In this document: positions 45,546 through 58,978 of the stretch, one piece after another
How positions within the stretch are numbered: the first letter of the stretch is position 1
How the letters are laid out: every line of letters starts with the position of its first letter
Source of the DNA: Siphonodentalium dalli
Taxonomy: Eukaryota; Mollusca; Scaphopoda; Gadilida; Siphonodentaliidae
Direction of reading: 5' to 3'
Length of the DNA: 64,000 bases
NCBI GenBank assembly: GCA_032622095.1
Contig: CP136065.1
Coordinates: forward strand, 213,072,151-213,136,150
Notes under the pieces: generated by a model
What the model was told of the DNA's origin: nothing
What the model saw: the letters and a program-made list of their open reading frames with translations, nothing else
The model's database searches: none
Program-made: the position numbers and the translations under genes

Positions 45546-48500
45546 CAGGACACAAACTGTCTCCGGGAATATCATACATGCGTCCGCCACCCACAATGTC
45601 ATAGGGACTCAATTGCTCTATGTTTATTTGTCCAGCCCACCTTTCTCTTGTTGGAAATCGTTTGAGCATATCTTTGACCTAACGATGAAATCAATACTCA
45701 TTCGCATGGGTTACGTCAAAGAGTACAAATTCACCATAGGACTTTAATTAAAATAATTTAGCATATATTTCCGACCATAACGGATAATATCGTAATCCCT
45801 CGCTGAAATAATAATGCACCTGGACGTCAAAGAGCAATAACATTTAGAGATTATTATTGTTAAAGAGCTCAGTGTGTTAGAACGCGATGTCCTGACATGA
45901 AATTATTGCTAATTTACTTGAGTTTCGCAGTGCATGCTCGTCTGTTCATTTTCATAATAAAGACTACTAACTGCACATTTGTCTTCATTAACGTTACATT
46001 GACAGCTATGTTTCCTTGCAACCGGATATTAATTAAATCCAGAATAACAAATTCTAACAAGGAAATATGAAGTCAGAATTAGATGCAATGTAGAGAACCG
46101 TTCTGGTGAGTTATTCTTAACACAGAACAAAACAACACAATGCATGATTTGATTCTGGTGTTTGAGAAGTAAAATAACTTGGAACCTATTTATTGAAGTA
46201 ATCTGATTCTTTGCAAAGAATATCTTATATTCTTCACGAAAACCCAAATCGGCTCTTCGTTAAGAATCAAATCGGTTCTTTGCAAAAAAACATTCGATTT
46301 GGTTCTTCGCGAAGAACCCAGTTGGAACCAGTATGGGACTCGCTGAGTTATTAGAATCTCTCCGAATGCGCATCTTCCCGGATAGAATCAACTGTGATGC
46401 TACAACACACAGGGACAATGTACCTGTACAGAATGGTGATTTTCAGGAGCGGCCGTAGGGGATGGGTGTAAGCGTATGTGATATTCATATATTGTGTGTT
46501 GCAATTGGAATACTATAGTTATCACTGGGAAACTCCAATTATGACGGTGTGCCTTGACCCTTGTGACAATGTGATTGAATACATCAGGGTCAATTTTTTC
46601 CTATATTCTCCTGGTGGGGATACATGTATAATATTGTTTTATTTTTGCAGCGAATCAATGTACGGAGGCTATATACTACTGGTATATTACTAGACCTTTC
46701 AATATTTTAACTGCTTTTTTTGTAGTCATTACGGATATCATGGATATAATAGCACATGTTCGGCTGGGTGGTGGTGTGGTTGGTAGTAGTAGCTGGTACG
46801 ACGTGTCACCCACAGTCAAATGTAACCACAGGAGAGGGAGTTGAGAATTATATATTTGACACGTGTACAATTTTATTCCATGTCCTTCCTGGTAGATTAC
46901 CAACTGTTCACATTACTGACAGCAGTGAATAGCAGATAAGATTAAATCATCAGTACTGATTTATCAGGTAGTTTTTTTTTAGATAGTTTGGGTAGTTCTT
47001 ATCAATGTATATCCGGAGTTGCAATCGCATGGCAGTTGATTCGATAACACTTTTGTTCTGATTGATATGAAATTCTTTACTTAAATGTTCCTCTGAATTC
47101 GCAGTATATATTATGGATATTGTTTAGGCATTTAACAATAGCACATGTTCGGCTGGTTGGTGGTGTGGTAATTGGTTAATCGCTATATAAAACTGGTCAT
47201 TATTATATATATGAATTTTCGTTGAAGCGAGTATCGTGATTATGAATTGAATTGACTGCAATGAACAGAGGATAAAACGTACGTATGGGAATGGAAACGT
47301 TACAGATAAGATGTCTGAATAAATGCATGTATTTAACTGATGACGCTCCCTTGTCACAATTAATTAATATTCACTCAACTCTTTGGTGAATTACACGCAC
47401 GCATAATAAGATATTGATACAATGCACGATAACAATGCATAACCTACAGTACATGTATAACTCTCGTGTACTTATTATCTATACGTGTAAATTTCGGGAA
47501 TAGAATTGTGAGTAGTGATCACAATTCACAAGTCAATACATAAATAGTCCCAACGGAGAAATTAATCCGCCATGTAAACCCATGCGAATTTGATAAACAT
47601 CATTGCATCCAGCAAAACAAATTGTAAAGAATTATGAGAATCGAATCAATTGATATGTTCTATTTTTAGAAAGTGAAAGTAGATTCTGGTTCACTGTATA
47701 AACGACCTTATTTCTGTTTATAACTATGGGACTGTTATGGGAGTAATGTTTTGTCATCTTGAAAATGTCGTTTAATGTTTATAACTATTATGTGGAAAAC
47801 TTTATATAATTATGTCGTTTGGCAATTTGTGAACACGTGGAGCAAACTAAAATAATTTTTTTAACATGATTAAAACTTTGTCTCAGTTATAAACAGAAAG
47901 GGGAGGTTAGGTATCCAATTTTAAATGGGGATTACCAAAATATTCGCATGGAGCAGTTGACCAGATGTCCGGGAATCAAAGGAGGTAAATCATTGAACTG
48001 TTATAACATTTAAATGGTGGGTGTGCTTTGGTCAATACTAAAATTTTCCTATAAATATATTTTTGAGAATTTTTGTTTTAAAATTACAACACTTGACCTA
48101 CCTTTGAAAAATCAATATAAAATTCAAAATTAAATACACCAAAGTCATAATGGAACAAGTTCCAAGCCGACCCGCCATGTAAATGATATGACTTGTTGAC
48201 TTCTCATCACTTACATCCTTCACTCACATTTCATTTCGTTCATTGCTGTAATGCTTTTTTGTTAAAATGTTGCATATATATTTTTGGGGAGAATAAATAT
48301 TGTTTACACTAAATACATATCCTTTTAAATACCACATGAAACACTCAAATCTATTTGCAACTGTGTATCTTTTGCTCCGCGTGGAAAGCCACATTCAAAA
48401 TTGGTCAATTGACCCCACTAACCAAGTGGATCACTGTCATTGGTGTCATATAATTGCCCAAGCAAAGAATCAAAGATATGAATGAAAATATGGTATACAT

Positions 48501-49290
48501 GGCAATTATGGTGAGTATATGTGGTAAGTATTGCCACTTATGTCCCTGTCACGACATTCTTTGTCAAATCATGTCAATACTATTTTAATGACTCTTATAC
48601 TTTAACTTAAAGTTATAGTTGAGGAAAACTAATTATATGTGTGCCGGTTTCAAACTACACCTCTGAAATAACCAATCCCGCGGTAGTAGCCGTATCAAAC
48701 GGTCACAGTATTTGGACATTCGCATGCGGTTTAAGTTAGGCACTTGTTATTTTGAATAAACAGATCACAGATGCTATTGTTAATGAGAACCCTAATCGAA
48801 TGAAATTGCGAATGCGGTATGACTGGTATCAGTGAATGAAAACAATGCAACTGAAGCTGTTTGCATTGTGCCATTACATAATAAAAAAAAGCAAACCAAT
48901 CATTTCAATCAAAGAGAATTGAGAAGTGTACGTGTAATAATGCAATCGTGCACCGCGGACACGGAACATGTCTGTCGCCGATTGTTCGTTTGAAGTCTTT
49001 AAAGAAGGTAAATATATAGTGTACATTACCATTCTTCAAACACATTACTTCAACTGCAAGTGAAGTCAGTCGGTACCCCTGCCCACGTGTGTGACGCGCA
49101 CCTCAGTCGGGCAATTGCTCCTTCGATTTTGTCTTTTATATGTATGTGTGTGTGTGTGTGTGTGTTTCCTTTCTTGAAATAAATGTCGCTAACAGATAAC
49201 TCTGGTGAGATTGAGTGTGGTATCTGGTGACACAGACAATGTGCGTGATTTAAATTAACCAACATCCTGACCAATTGTCACAAATGTCTG
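45546..49290. other. No supported gene; minor repeats
   Basis: AATAGCACATGTTCGGCTGG followed by GTGGTGTGG occurs at about 46749 and 47139. AAGAAC / GTTCTT phrases around 46215-46330 form small inverted repeats. A (TG)n microsatellite lies at about 49145-49165. No open frame shows a domain. Confidence 0.4.
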
Positions 49291-49294
49291 GTCA

Positions 49295-50775
49295 CCAGGG
49301 GTCAATACTATGAAGCGTTTTCTTTGTAAGAATCTACAATTGTTTGTAAGAAATAACAATTTATCATTCCGCTAATACTATGAACCTACGATTACAAACA
49401 TAAATCACAAATAGTACGTGTTCTTTGTATTTACAAACATCTCCCAATCACAAAGAATGTTCGAGTACTATGAAAGTTAATTGAAAGTTATAACGTCAAG
49501 GAACGTGATTAGAAGGTCTTCGAATTGTGTGTCCAACATAAATTTTCAGTTTTCGCATCTTAACCCGGATAATATAACCATCTATGATACGCAGGGACGT
49601 GGTGACAAGGGGTCGATTCACCCCCTTGTGAAAATATTTTGTCAGCTGGAAATTTCAAGTACAACCCACAGGGACGTCGCGACAAGGGGTTTGGGTTATG
49701 TTTCTCGCCCCCCGAACATTTTGTCAACATGTTCAACAGTTTGAAATTTGATACCGGAAACAACATGAATTGGAAATTTTACAACAACAATAGGTTGAAC
49801 TTGTTCTCTTATTTTGTTTTTCCAACAATTTATTAGAGGGTATGTGTATGATTTAGACCAACATTTACACATTTGACCTCCTTTGGTCAAAAGTTTGGAT
49901 TGAAATGGCCTATATTTAGAAATTGTCAAACCTTAGGGGGTGTCAGCTTGGATGTGAGGTAGCAGTATGTGTTCCTTGTAACTACTAAAATTACCCAATT
50001 TATTGAAAGTTACAACGTTAAGGAACTTGTGTAGAAGGTATATATATAGGGTGTAAAACATAAATTGTCGATTTTCACACCCTTAAACCGGACCATATAA
50101 CCATCTCTGATTCCATCGCTCTGTGGAATTTATAGGCATTTTTTTGATTCAAAGGGTGCATATTGAAATTATAGGATGGACACCCATCACCAAACGGAGC
50201 CCATATAGCCACGTCCCTCCTATAAGATATCGGAACAGTTTGAAATTATAAAATGACCGCCCCTCCTATAACTGAGAGCCTTAGCACGTCCCAGCTTCGA
50301 TACTGTGGTGGACACCCCTGATCAAATGGAGCCACGTTCCTGCCTCGATGTGTTATGATAAGAGTAGAGGATCAGTTTGAAATCATAGGATGGGCATAAT
50401 ATATATAATGTTATACCATCAAACTAATATTTTGTTTTCACAAACTGAATTGTTGTAATTTGTGAAAACAATGATACCAAATTGGTTGTAGTACTCGATA
50501 TTACACTGACTTGTACTTACATACACACTCTACACACAAACAGTTTATTAGTTAACTTTGCGCAGACAAGTGGTCATCAACTTAGCTATCTCTGATAAGC
50601 GATCAACCTCTCAACTTATGATTGGTTAATTCTTTTGTAACTTTGGCTTGCCGTGATTCAAGAATTGTGAATCACTCACAGGTAACGGTTTGCCCGTAAG
50701 CAATCTACAATAATCAGTTAATCTTTGTGAAATTTGCGAGATTTTGTTAGCTCATCGTTTCATAGTACCGGCGAT
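49295..50775. repeat. Possible decayed element with internal direct repeats
   Basis: GGGTCAATACTATGAAGCG (about 49299) is loosely inverted in CGTTTCATAGTACCGGCG (about 50755), which may be termini. Inside, GAAAGTTATAACGTCAAGGA (49486) recurs as GAAAGTTACAACGTTAAGGA (50005), each followed by AACATAAATT.TC and ATATAACCATCT. The block GTTTGAAAT.ATA..ATG repeats through 50150-50400. Confidence 0.45.
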
Positions 50776-52960
50776 ATCACTAATCACAAAATAATAGCAC
50801 GCATTGTAACTTTCCCATAGAAATTGTTGTCAGTTATTTTAGCTCTGTCTTTTGATTCCGTCGACTTCAGAGAATGCCATGATCGGCATGTGCTTGAGTT
50901 AGCAGCGACTATCAGGAAACTATGCGCACGTAACTAATTTTAATCATGATGATGTCACGTGGTATACACGTTCAACGACTTGCGTGTCGACAGATGGTTC
51001 AAAATAAATCATTTGTAATTCTGTAAGTCTACATTCGTCTACGGTCGTTTGTTTAAAATGCAGCATAACCAGTTGTTAAAGTTAGAAAATTATGTGATGG
51101 AGCTTCAACATAGGTCGCGAATCGTGATATACTAGCCACCAAGATCCGGACCGGACTGGACCGCCACTTTACTGGACCGGACCACCATTGGCGGTTCGGT
51201 ACGATGCGCATCCCTATCCCTGACAATAATTAACCAACATCCTGATTAATAATTACTATGTGGAATTGAGGTTTGTGCATATTGCTACTTTCATTTATTT
51301 AGCAGTAGAAACAGATACTCAAATGTGGATTTATTAACGCAATCTGAATGCTGTAACTGAAGTTTACATAACGATAAATTAAGTTGATCACCGCTAAAAC
51401 ACACGTATATATTCTACTAATAGCAGTACCGCATAGTATCGTGTACCGTCGGTAGTCAGTAGCTAGTACTGGTACCGTGAACAATGCGCGAGTACAAACG
51501 CAATGGTACCGTCGAGAAGCCTGTTGCACACTTGTGAGTTCTTGAATTTGAATTTGACTCCAAGCGGAACGATTTCCTCTTGTGTGCGTTTATGTGTACA
51601 TTGTCTGACACAGTTGCTTTGCTAAGATGTTGTTATACCTGATGCTGTTCTTGGTCGTGATATGGCATAGCGGCTAAAATGACGTTAAACTCTGAATAAA
51701 TAAATCAATCACAGTTACATGGAATTTACATATACAAGACAAAGCCAAATGTTCCATTGTCACTACGTCTAGGGTGTAAACATAAGCAGCGATTAAATTA
51801 GCAATAATTTGCTAGACAATCAATATTTTATCTGTGGCGCTGTAAAACGTTTCACATTTCTTGCACTATTGTCCAATATTGAAGCTGAAGGAGGCCTATG
51901 TCTCAGCAACCTTGATAGTTTGGAAATAACACTGTTGTTAGAAGGTTCTAAATCACTTGCTTTATTCAAGAAAATTGAAATTCGCGCTAAAGTTCAAAAA
52001 TATATAGAATTAACTGGCAGATTCAAACCATATTGTGCACTGACGCAATGTATATGATCTATAGGCAACTGTTTACGACTTTTGCATACATTCCAAGAAG
52101 AAGAGAAGAAACAATCAAAATCAAATACTGTCTAATATCCAAAACTACCCTGCAAAAACTGCTTTGATTGCGGTGGTTACCAGGCGCATTATCGCGACAC
52201 AAATAACAATTGTACTTGCCCATTCGTATTTTTCGGTGTATATTCTATATCTGTCACCATGAAACAGTCGCCAGTCAGTATTGCATATGTGTATGAGATG
52301 GCTTATGATAAGCACTATGCTTACTGCCTAATCATTTTATAGCTATTCATTTATTTCACCTCCATACAATGAACTATTGTGTACAATCCTGGTTTACGCA
52401 AAAAATATGTTTAAACATGTAGATGTAGCAGCAATACCATGTTTCAATTATGAGCATCATCTTTTGCTACTACTGTCAACATTCTTGAAAATATATTCAG
52501 TATGAGGCTCTGCGGATTGTTTTCCGGTGAGTGTTCGCGAGTCGTGGGCGTATACTAGTTAATGGCAAATGTGATACATTGAGTCAATCATGTCCACAAT
52601 AGTGTGTGCGGTAAAATCTAGCGAAGGTACCTTGTGCGTTGAGCCGCTTCCGCAAATAAACGACCAGTTTATAAAATAAACCCTGCTGAAATACGAGCCA
52701 TTGTGCTTATTAGTGGACTGCTTCGCAGTGAGATCGGGACTCATTAACTTCCGATGTAACACTAATTTAAATATGTATTTCATATTCATGGTATCTCCCG
52801 AAGACGATATCAAAGAATAATCCCCGACAACACTAATGAGTGAAAATTACTTTCCGATAGAGTGCTACAGACATTTAAGCCATAAACAATCCCTAACGAC
52901 CATACCAAACACATAACGGCATTTTGCAAAGGTGACACGGAAGACACTAGGAGAGTCTGC
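50776..52960. other. No supported gene apart from one unrecognised frame
   Basis: 51640-51712 is a SINE tail fragment (GTGATATGGCATAGCGGCTA, AATGACGTTAAACTCTGAAT). Otherwise AT-rich sequence without motifs. Confidence 0.4.
51809..52057 (+). other. Unrecognised 82-codon open frame
   Basis: Encodes EGGLCLSNLDSLEITLLLEG and KIEIRAKVQKYIELTGRF, which has exon-like helix periodicity and codon use smoother than its neighbours. I see no start context, no confident splice sites and no family match. It could be a decayed exon or chance. Confidence 0.22.
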
Positions 52961-53445
52961 CCTTGTAATCAGACATGATAAACGGCAAGATATGCGACAT
53001 TGAGTACCGAATTAATTAGTCTGCCACAGCGTTTAATTGTCAAACATGAGAGCAGTAAGCTCTCCCAGCTTCGCAATGTCCTCTCACGGATATCAGTCGT
53101 AATTGGTTTTGGTGCATTGACACTTTCATTTTCTACTTTTCTTTCACGTCACTCCTCGCAATAGCAATGACACCGTATTCAATACAGTCCGACAACACTT
53201 CCCTGCTTAATATTTTCTCCAGGAGCTCCAGATCAGGTGGGGCATGGGGCACTTCCCGTCTGCGTCACACCAAGGGGGTGCACAGAGGACACAAGGTGTC
53301 TTTTTAATCTTCATAAAATGGCAAGAAATACCATAACTGTGTGCTAAAATATTATTTTATATTGTCCGAAGCAAAACTTATATACTTACTAGTAGCTTAA
53401 TATGGTCTTGGTCCTGGAAAGTTATTTATAATGATATATAGAGAG

Positions 53446-53597
53446 TAATCAATTGGTTTCGATGATTACGTGACATAATTCACGAGGGGAGCCGGGCCTG
53501 GTAAAACCCGAGTGAACGGAGCGAACGAGGGTTTTACCAATAGGACCGGCTACCCGAGTGAATTATATGTCACGTAATCATCGAAACCAATTGATTA
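53446..53597. repeat. 152-bp near-perfect hairpin
   Basis: TAATCAATTGGTTTCGATGA and TTACGTGACAT are mirrored by ATGTCACGTAA and TCATCGAAACCAATTGATTA. The centre contains AAAACCCGAGTGAACGGAGC and AACGAGGGTTTT, so the fold continues nearly to the tip. Confidence 0.9.
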
Positions 53598-53602
53598 TTC
53601 TG

Positions 53603-55031
53603 TTTATTACACACTTTCAACCACTAAAAGTTACTAATTCTAAAGAGAAGATGTGACAAAATAAGCCCAGATCAGCTTATTCTCCCATTTTGAACCCAAC
53701 GTACAGTTGCGCGTGCAGTTACGCTGATGGACACATAATTTAAACAAGAGGTACGCTGTCGCGTGGCATTTGCCCCCGACCGTAGCAATTTGGATTAAGC
53801 ATGGACGAAACTGCGGATATCCGAGGAGGTCTATATGTCCATTCCAAAAGAAGTTCGTACAGAAATGTTGACTAAAAACCACAAAACAAGCGATCCGGAA
53901 ACCCAAAAACAATCGAAAATTCAAATTTTCTAAGTTGAAAAAAGGTCCATAACTCTGGCCAAAATCATCAGATCATACCCAAATTAGCACTTGACATGTA
54001 TTTTCATATAACTGATCCACAAAAATGCGGGATTTGCAATCGTACCACCAAAGCTCACGCTATCATCTATGCATGTAGCTGTTCCCCCGTGCTGCTCTAT
54101 CACCATACCAAATATCAGCTAAATCTGCCCAGCGGTTGCTGAACAATAATGCAAAATGTTTGTACCGACGGACAAAATTGAATTTTCTAAGTAAAAAAAA
54201 GGGCCATAACTCTGGTGAAAATGAGTGGGCGAAACCCGCGCTATGCATGTAGCTGTTCCCACATGCTGCTCTATCACCATACTAAATATCAGCTAAATCT
54301 GCCCAGCGGTTGCTGAACAATAATGCAAAATGTTTGTACGGACGTACGGAAGTACGGACGTACGGAAGTACGGACGTACGGACGGACGTCGACGTCGACT
54401 ATATACCCGCCGTCTTCAAGTCGGGGGCATACTAATTGTGACGTAACGATACCGATTGACCTCATAATTTGATGCGATTCCTTTTTTAAAGTTTCGGAAA
54501 TGTTCTGTAAAAATTGTGTTTATTCTGACCGAACAAGCATGGCACTTGGAACGGGATATTGTGAATATTCTGATGGTGTGTGTAATGTTGGTTCGTACAG
54601 GAAATGTTTGGAAATCGTGCTAAAAGTAGAAAGATAAGTTTCGAAGTGACGATATTTTAATCATCGACGTAATCAAACTCTCAAAGAGCAACACGTGGAA
54701 ATTCAGCTCGGAACTGGATAAATTTATTGTTCACATGGAATTGTTCATAGTTCATTTGACTGGAATATATATGACATCGTCCGAATCATCGGAGTCGATA
54801 ATAGGTACGATTCATTTTACCAGTTTATTAACTGCTTCTGCATCATCGTTAGCAGTTAGTTTCTGTTCAACTTCAACCATGTTTGAGCCGCAGAAAGTGA
54901 AAATAGTTCCGGCTTAGAGCGGAACTGTCCAAAATCGCGTGCTCTCACCGGTGACGTAATTCACAGGTGTGACATTATCACTTTTAACTCAACAAGAAAT
55001 CCTTATAAATCACGTCTAAGTGTGTAATAAA
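53603..55031. mobile_element. Candidate element with 14-bp TIRs
   Basis: TTTATTACACACTT at 53603-53616 and its exact inverse AAGTGTGTAATAAA at 55018-55031. Inside are two direct copies (about 54070-54160 and 54242-54335) of a segment containing CTGCTCTATCACCATAC and GCCCAGCGGTTGCTGAACAA, then a GTACGGA-rich short tandem repeat at 54338-54388. A minus-strand open frame (53640-53924) is unrecognised. Confidence 0.5.
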
Positions 55032-55386
55032 TGATTATAATACTAGGAATGGCTGTTCTTGTAATCAGACATGATAAACGGCAAGAAATGCGGGATTGAG
55101 TACCAAATTAATTAGTCTGCCAGAGCGTTGCATTGTTACACATGAGAGCAGCAAGCTTTATAATGATGTATGATTACAACAAATAGCATTTTTGGTATTT
55201 TACACCATACTTAGCATTATTGCAATTAGATACCTATAATGCATTCAGAGAGATGCCAACGTGCGCAAAAATGTAATAAAAAATAAATACAAAATAATTT
55301 CACTGTATTTTACTTAATTTATTTAATTTAATTTAATTTAATGTTAGCAAAAAAAGACAATTACAATCTTCAATAATTTTATTTAT

Positions 55387-55519
55387 GGGATAACAGTGTG
55401 GTGTTTTGTGATTTCGGAAAGGTACATGGCTAATATACTGTGGCAAATTTAGTTAATGGGCAACGGCGGGCAGTATATTTGCCATGTTCCTTTCCGAAAT
55501 CACACCACACTGTTATCCC
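55387..55519. repeat. 133-bp fold-back (hairpin) element
   Basis: GGGATAACAGTGTGGTGTTT and GATTTCGGAAAGGTACATGG pair with CCATGTTCCTTTCCGAAATC and CACACTGTTATCCC; the loop is about 30 bases. A single-arm relative (GTTGTGCTGTTTTGTTTTTT, GAAAGTACATGTATA) lies at about 55933-55975. A (TTTAA)n tract precedes it at about 55313-55343. Confidence 0.88.
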
Positions 55520-56063
55520 CATTCTAATGCTCTTAAAAATGTTATTTAGACAAACAAATGGCTCGTAATTATCAACAAAATGTGCGGCCATAGAAAACAC
55601 TCAGCCAATTCACGTCTTTAAATTTAATGCGCTAAAATATAGTCCCCCAATTACCATCACTCTTATCGTTAAAAATACTGATAAACATGAAAAATTGCCA
55701 CCTCAAACAGAAATAAATATGCACAACAATTAGTGTCTGCATGTACCTGATGTCTTTTTAAATGTTTAACACTTACAATTTGCGGTTTTGATTTTACCGC
55801 GATCTTGAAGTTGAATTGAAACAATGGGAAATTGTTTTCTCAATGCGATTTATTTCACGCCATGTCTGTCGCGGTTTCATGTCAAGAAATTTGATCAAAT
55901 GATATCGAGACACTGACATTGGTGGGGTATCACGTTGTGCTGTTTTGTTTTTTCTGAAAGTACATGTATACAGGGCGAATGTACTGACAAAAGCCACATC
56001 GCTGGTTTGTTTATATAGCAACGAGCTAATAACGGAAGTCAGTGCCAAGGGCGTCAACTCTAC

Positions 56064-58508
56064 GGTCCTACTAAACAACGAACACAAACGAACATAAACG
56101 AACACAAACGAAAACAAGTCCAAAAAGCGGAACAGAACGGTGAAATTGGGTGTGTGGGTGTCCATTCTATGTGTAAGTGGTATTATTTCCAACTTTGATG
56201 ACTTATTGTTTTAGTTATTAGCATTATTTGAATACAAAGCTACTAAACAACGAACACAAACGAACATAACATTGGCCGTATGGCACTATAAGGCGTTAAT
56301 CAAGGTGTTAATTAACTACCGCTAACTATATACGTCTTATGCTCTGTCTCTTTGTTAGTTACACATTACTGAGTTGTTTTGACTTTCTTTAGCTCCCCTC
56401 AGTCTTGATCTGGGCTCGGGACAAGAAGAATTCGTAGAAGTCAGGCGGATTTAAAGTTATAAATATGTTATAAATAAGCACGTGCCCACGTCGTTGGCCC
56501 GATTTATTACGTAAAAACCCAATAGTTTAAAGAAATCTAATTCAAATGACGTGCCTATTCTGCATGCTTGGACCTCTTTATCTGCACTGGGATCGTACAA
56601 GTTTTCAATACTAGCAAGCAAAATCCAACAGTTCCGAAATGTTGGACGAATAACAATTGTTAAACAATAACAAAACTAATACATTATAAATACTTCTTAA
56701 TTGTGTGAGAGACAATTCCAAATTCCAAACTTCAACTGATAGACAATTAGCAAGCTCTACTGAAAGAGCAGTGTGAATATATAGAATTCACCCATAGTAG
56801 TCGAGAATAAAAAAAATTCACCACGAGTGGTATTGTGATTTTAACCACGAGCCTTTGTTATTCTCGGCTACTATGGTTGTATTTTGTTTATACCATAATT
56901 ATATTCTTCGATCGCTTCGTAAATGTATTGCTATATTATTGGTGACTGTTGACATGTATGTGCACCGAGTGACCCAAATATGTTAAGCTATCATGAATGT
57001 GAGTCAAGCGTAGTAATACATATTTCTAGGAAATTCGGTGATCCGCCACTTTCTTGGGCATCAGTCAGCTGATATGAACACACATTCAGATTTCCCACAT
57101 TGCGGATACCATTAACAATATATAGGTTGTTGTCAAAATGTAAGCCGTCGTTCGCTTTAAACACGGAAAGGCAGACGAACACGTGCGTTTGTTTTGTTTA
57201 CATTTTCAACAGCTGTCGCCGACCTATATAAAACGTGTACTTTGTCGGTGCATCTAGCATAAAACATCTTTAAACTAACTTTAATCTATCATTTTTCGAC
57301 AGTAAATGGAATTGGATAGTATATATATCTGTGTTTAGACCACTTATCGCATTTCAGAGTGTTTTCAGTCGGAAAAATTGTTTATTTACTTCGCGAAGCT
57401 GGCGTGACGAAAAATTGGGCTAAATTTCGACAGCGAGGTCACCAGAGGTCAAATGACGGGTCATTCTACCATGGGTATAAACTTTTAACACTTTGAAACA
57501 TTTACACCACAGTAGAAATTTATACCAATAGTAGGAATCTTTATAACCACAGTAGGGTGTAAAGATGAAATTTACAAAATAGGTGTTATACACACAATAG
57601 CATAGCCAATTATGGTATAAATATATATCTGATCCATCTGTACCAATTTTCCTACATATCTTCTAAGCTAACAAGAAACGCTCTTTATTTCTGATCCCAT
57701 GCAAAAAATGCCGTGTACAATGTGTAACCAACCATCTCTCAGATATTCGAATAGATAATGATTTTTGGGTTGCAAAGTATTTCAATTTACCTGACCATGA
57801 TGTAAGATTCCAGTTTAGCTTTCAGCGAATCGAACAAATACATGGTAATTATAACCGAGGAGGAGAATTAAACTCTCATTAGATGCTCGACAAACGAGCG
57901 ATTATATATAGCTTACAGAAAAAAAAACCGAGATTACGCGACAAACTGTTCGATCAAAGTGCGTCATTTTGAAAAATAATTAGCAGTACTTCTCATAATC
58001 GCTCATGTATCAATGACAAATGTTAAATTCGTTAGCGAATTCCAAAGATACATTTACGAAATAAATCGCGACCTGAGCCCGTGCTTACTTAGTATTTTTT
58101 CCAAAAACAATTTAACTTTAAATCCGCCTGACTTCTACGAAGTCTTCTGGTCTCAAGCCCAGATAAAGATGGGAGTTAAACAAAGTCAAAACAACTCAGT
58201 GATCAGCAGTGTTGTGTAATTAACACAGACAGAGTATAAACCGTTGAGTAAGTGGTAGTTAATTAACACCTTGATTAACGACTTATAGTGCTATACGGCC
58301 AATGTTATGTTCGTTTGTGTTCGTTGTTTAGTAGCTTTGTATTCAAATAATGCTAATAACTCAAAAAATAAGACATCGAAGTTGGAAATAACACCACATG
58401 AACATATAATGGATCCCCTCGCACCCACAAACCTAATTTCACCCTTCTATTCCGCTTTTTGGACCTGTGTTCATTTATGTTCGTTTGTGTTCGTTGTTTA
58501 GTAGGACC
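56064..58508. mobile_element. 2.4-kb element with ~500-bp inverted arms
   Basis: The left arm (about 56064-56565) and right arm (about 58000-58508) are inverted copies. Examples are GGTCCTACTAAACAACGAAC against GTTCGTTGTTTAGTAGGACC, TCCAAAAAGCGGAA against TTCCGCTTTTTGGA, and GAAGTCAGGCGGATTTAAAG against CTTTAAATCCGCCTGACTTC. The arms contain CGAACATAAACGAACACAAA short repeats at their outer ends and a second block about 170 bp inward. The 1.4-kb centre has no recognised gene. This fits a fold-back or long-TIR DNA transposon. A minus-strand open frame (55794-56192) overlaps the left edge and is unrecognised. Confidence 0.8.
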
Positions 58509-58839
58509 CCAACTCTATAATCTACTCCGTAACGTCGCCGGCATGTACTGCGTAAGGGTGACGTCATGGAGTGAAATCGGTAGGGTTACACCAACCTACG
58601 AATCTGACTGATCGCCATACTGTTGCGCGAGCGCACGTAATGATGTCTTGTGTTCGTTCTGGCCTTTCATGTGACCAAATACCAGTGTTGACCATAATGG
58701 AAATAAATGGTCGCTAGGCCGTTTGTTGTGCACACAGTGCCGGACAACCTCTTTACGGAGCTATATCTATAGTAAAATCCGTGATAGTTATAGACCAATA
58801 GCCATATGTACATGCATTTTAGATGCAACTCAACATTAC

Positions 58840-58978
58840 TTTCCTGCACATTATTCACGATATATAATGTTTTCTAGAAGCCACCTCGTGTACTTTTCAT
58901 TTATTTTTGTATTGTTATCTGTTACCAGTTATGGTTGTTCAATGACCATTAAACGTATCTTATCTTATCTTATCTTAT
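58840..58978 (+). repeat. Retroposon-like 3' end with (CTTAT)n tail
   Basis: GACCATTAAACGTATCTTAT then repeated CTTAT units (about four) to 58978. LINE copies can end in short tandem repeats like this. The body to the left shows no recognisable reverse transcriptase. Confidence 0.4.

Larger units (their letters stand above)
52965..55160. repeat. ~110-bp direct repeats 2.09 kb apart
   Basis: TTGTAATCAGACATGATAAA at 52971 recurs at 55058. Both continue with CGGCAAGA.ATGCG, GATTGAGTACC.AATTAATT (ATTGAGTACC in the first) and ACATGAGAGCAG.AAGCT, to about 53075 and 55160. They flank the hairpin and TIR-like sequences at 53446-55031. Confidence 0.75.

Noticed and set aside
55794-56192. 132-codon minus-strand frame
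   Set aside because: It overlaps the arm of a fold-back element, has biased F/L/V content from the CGAACA repeat, and matches no family I know.
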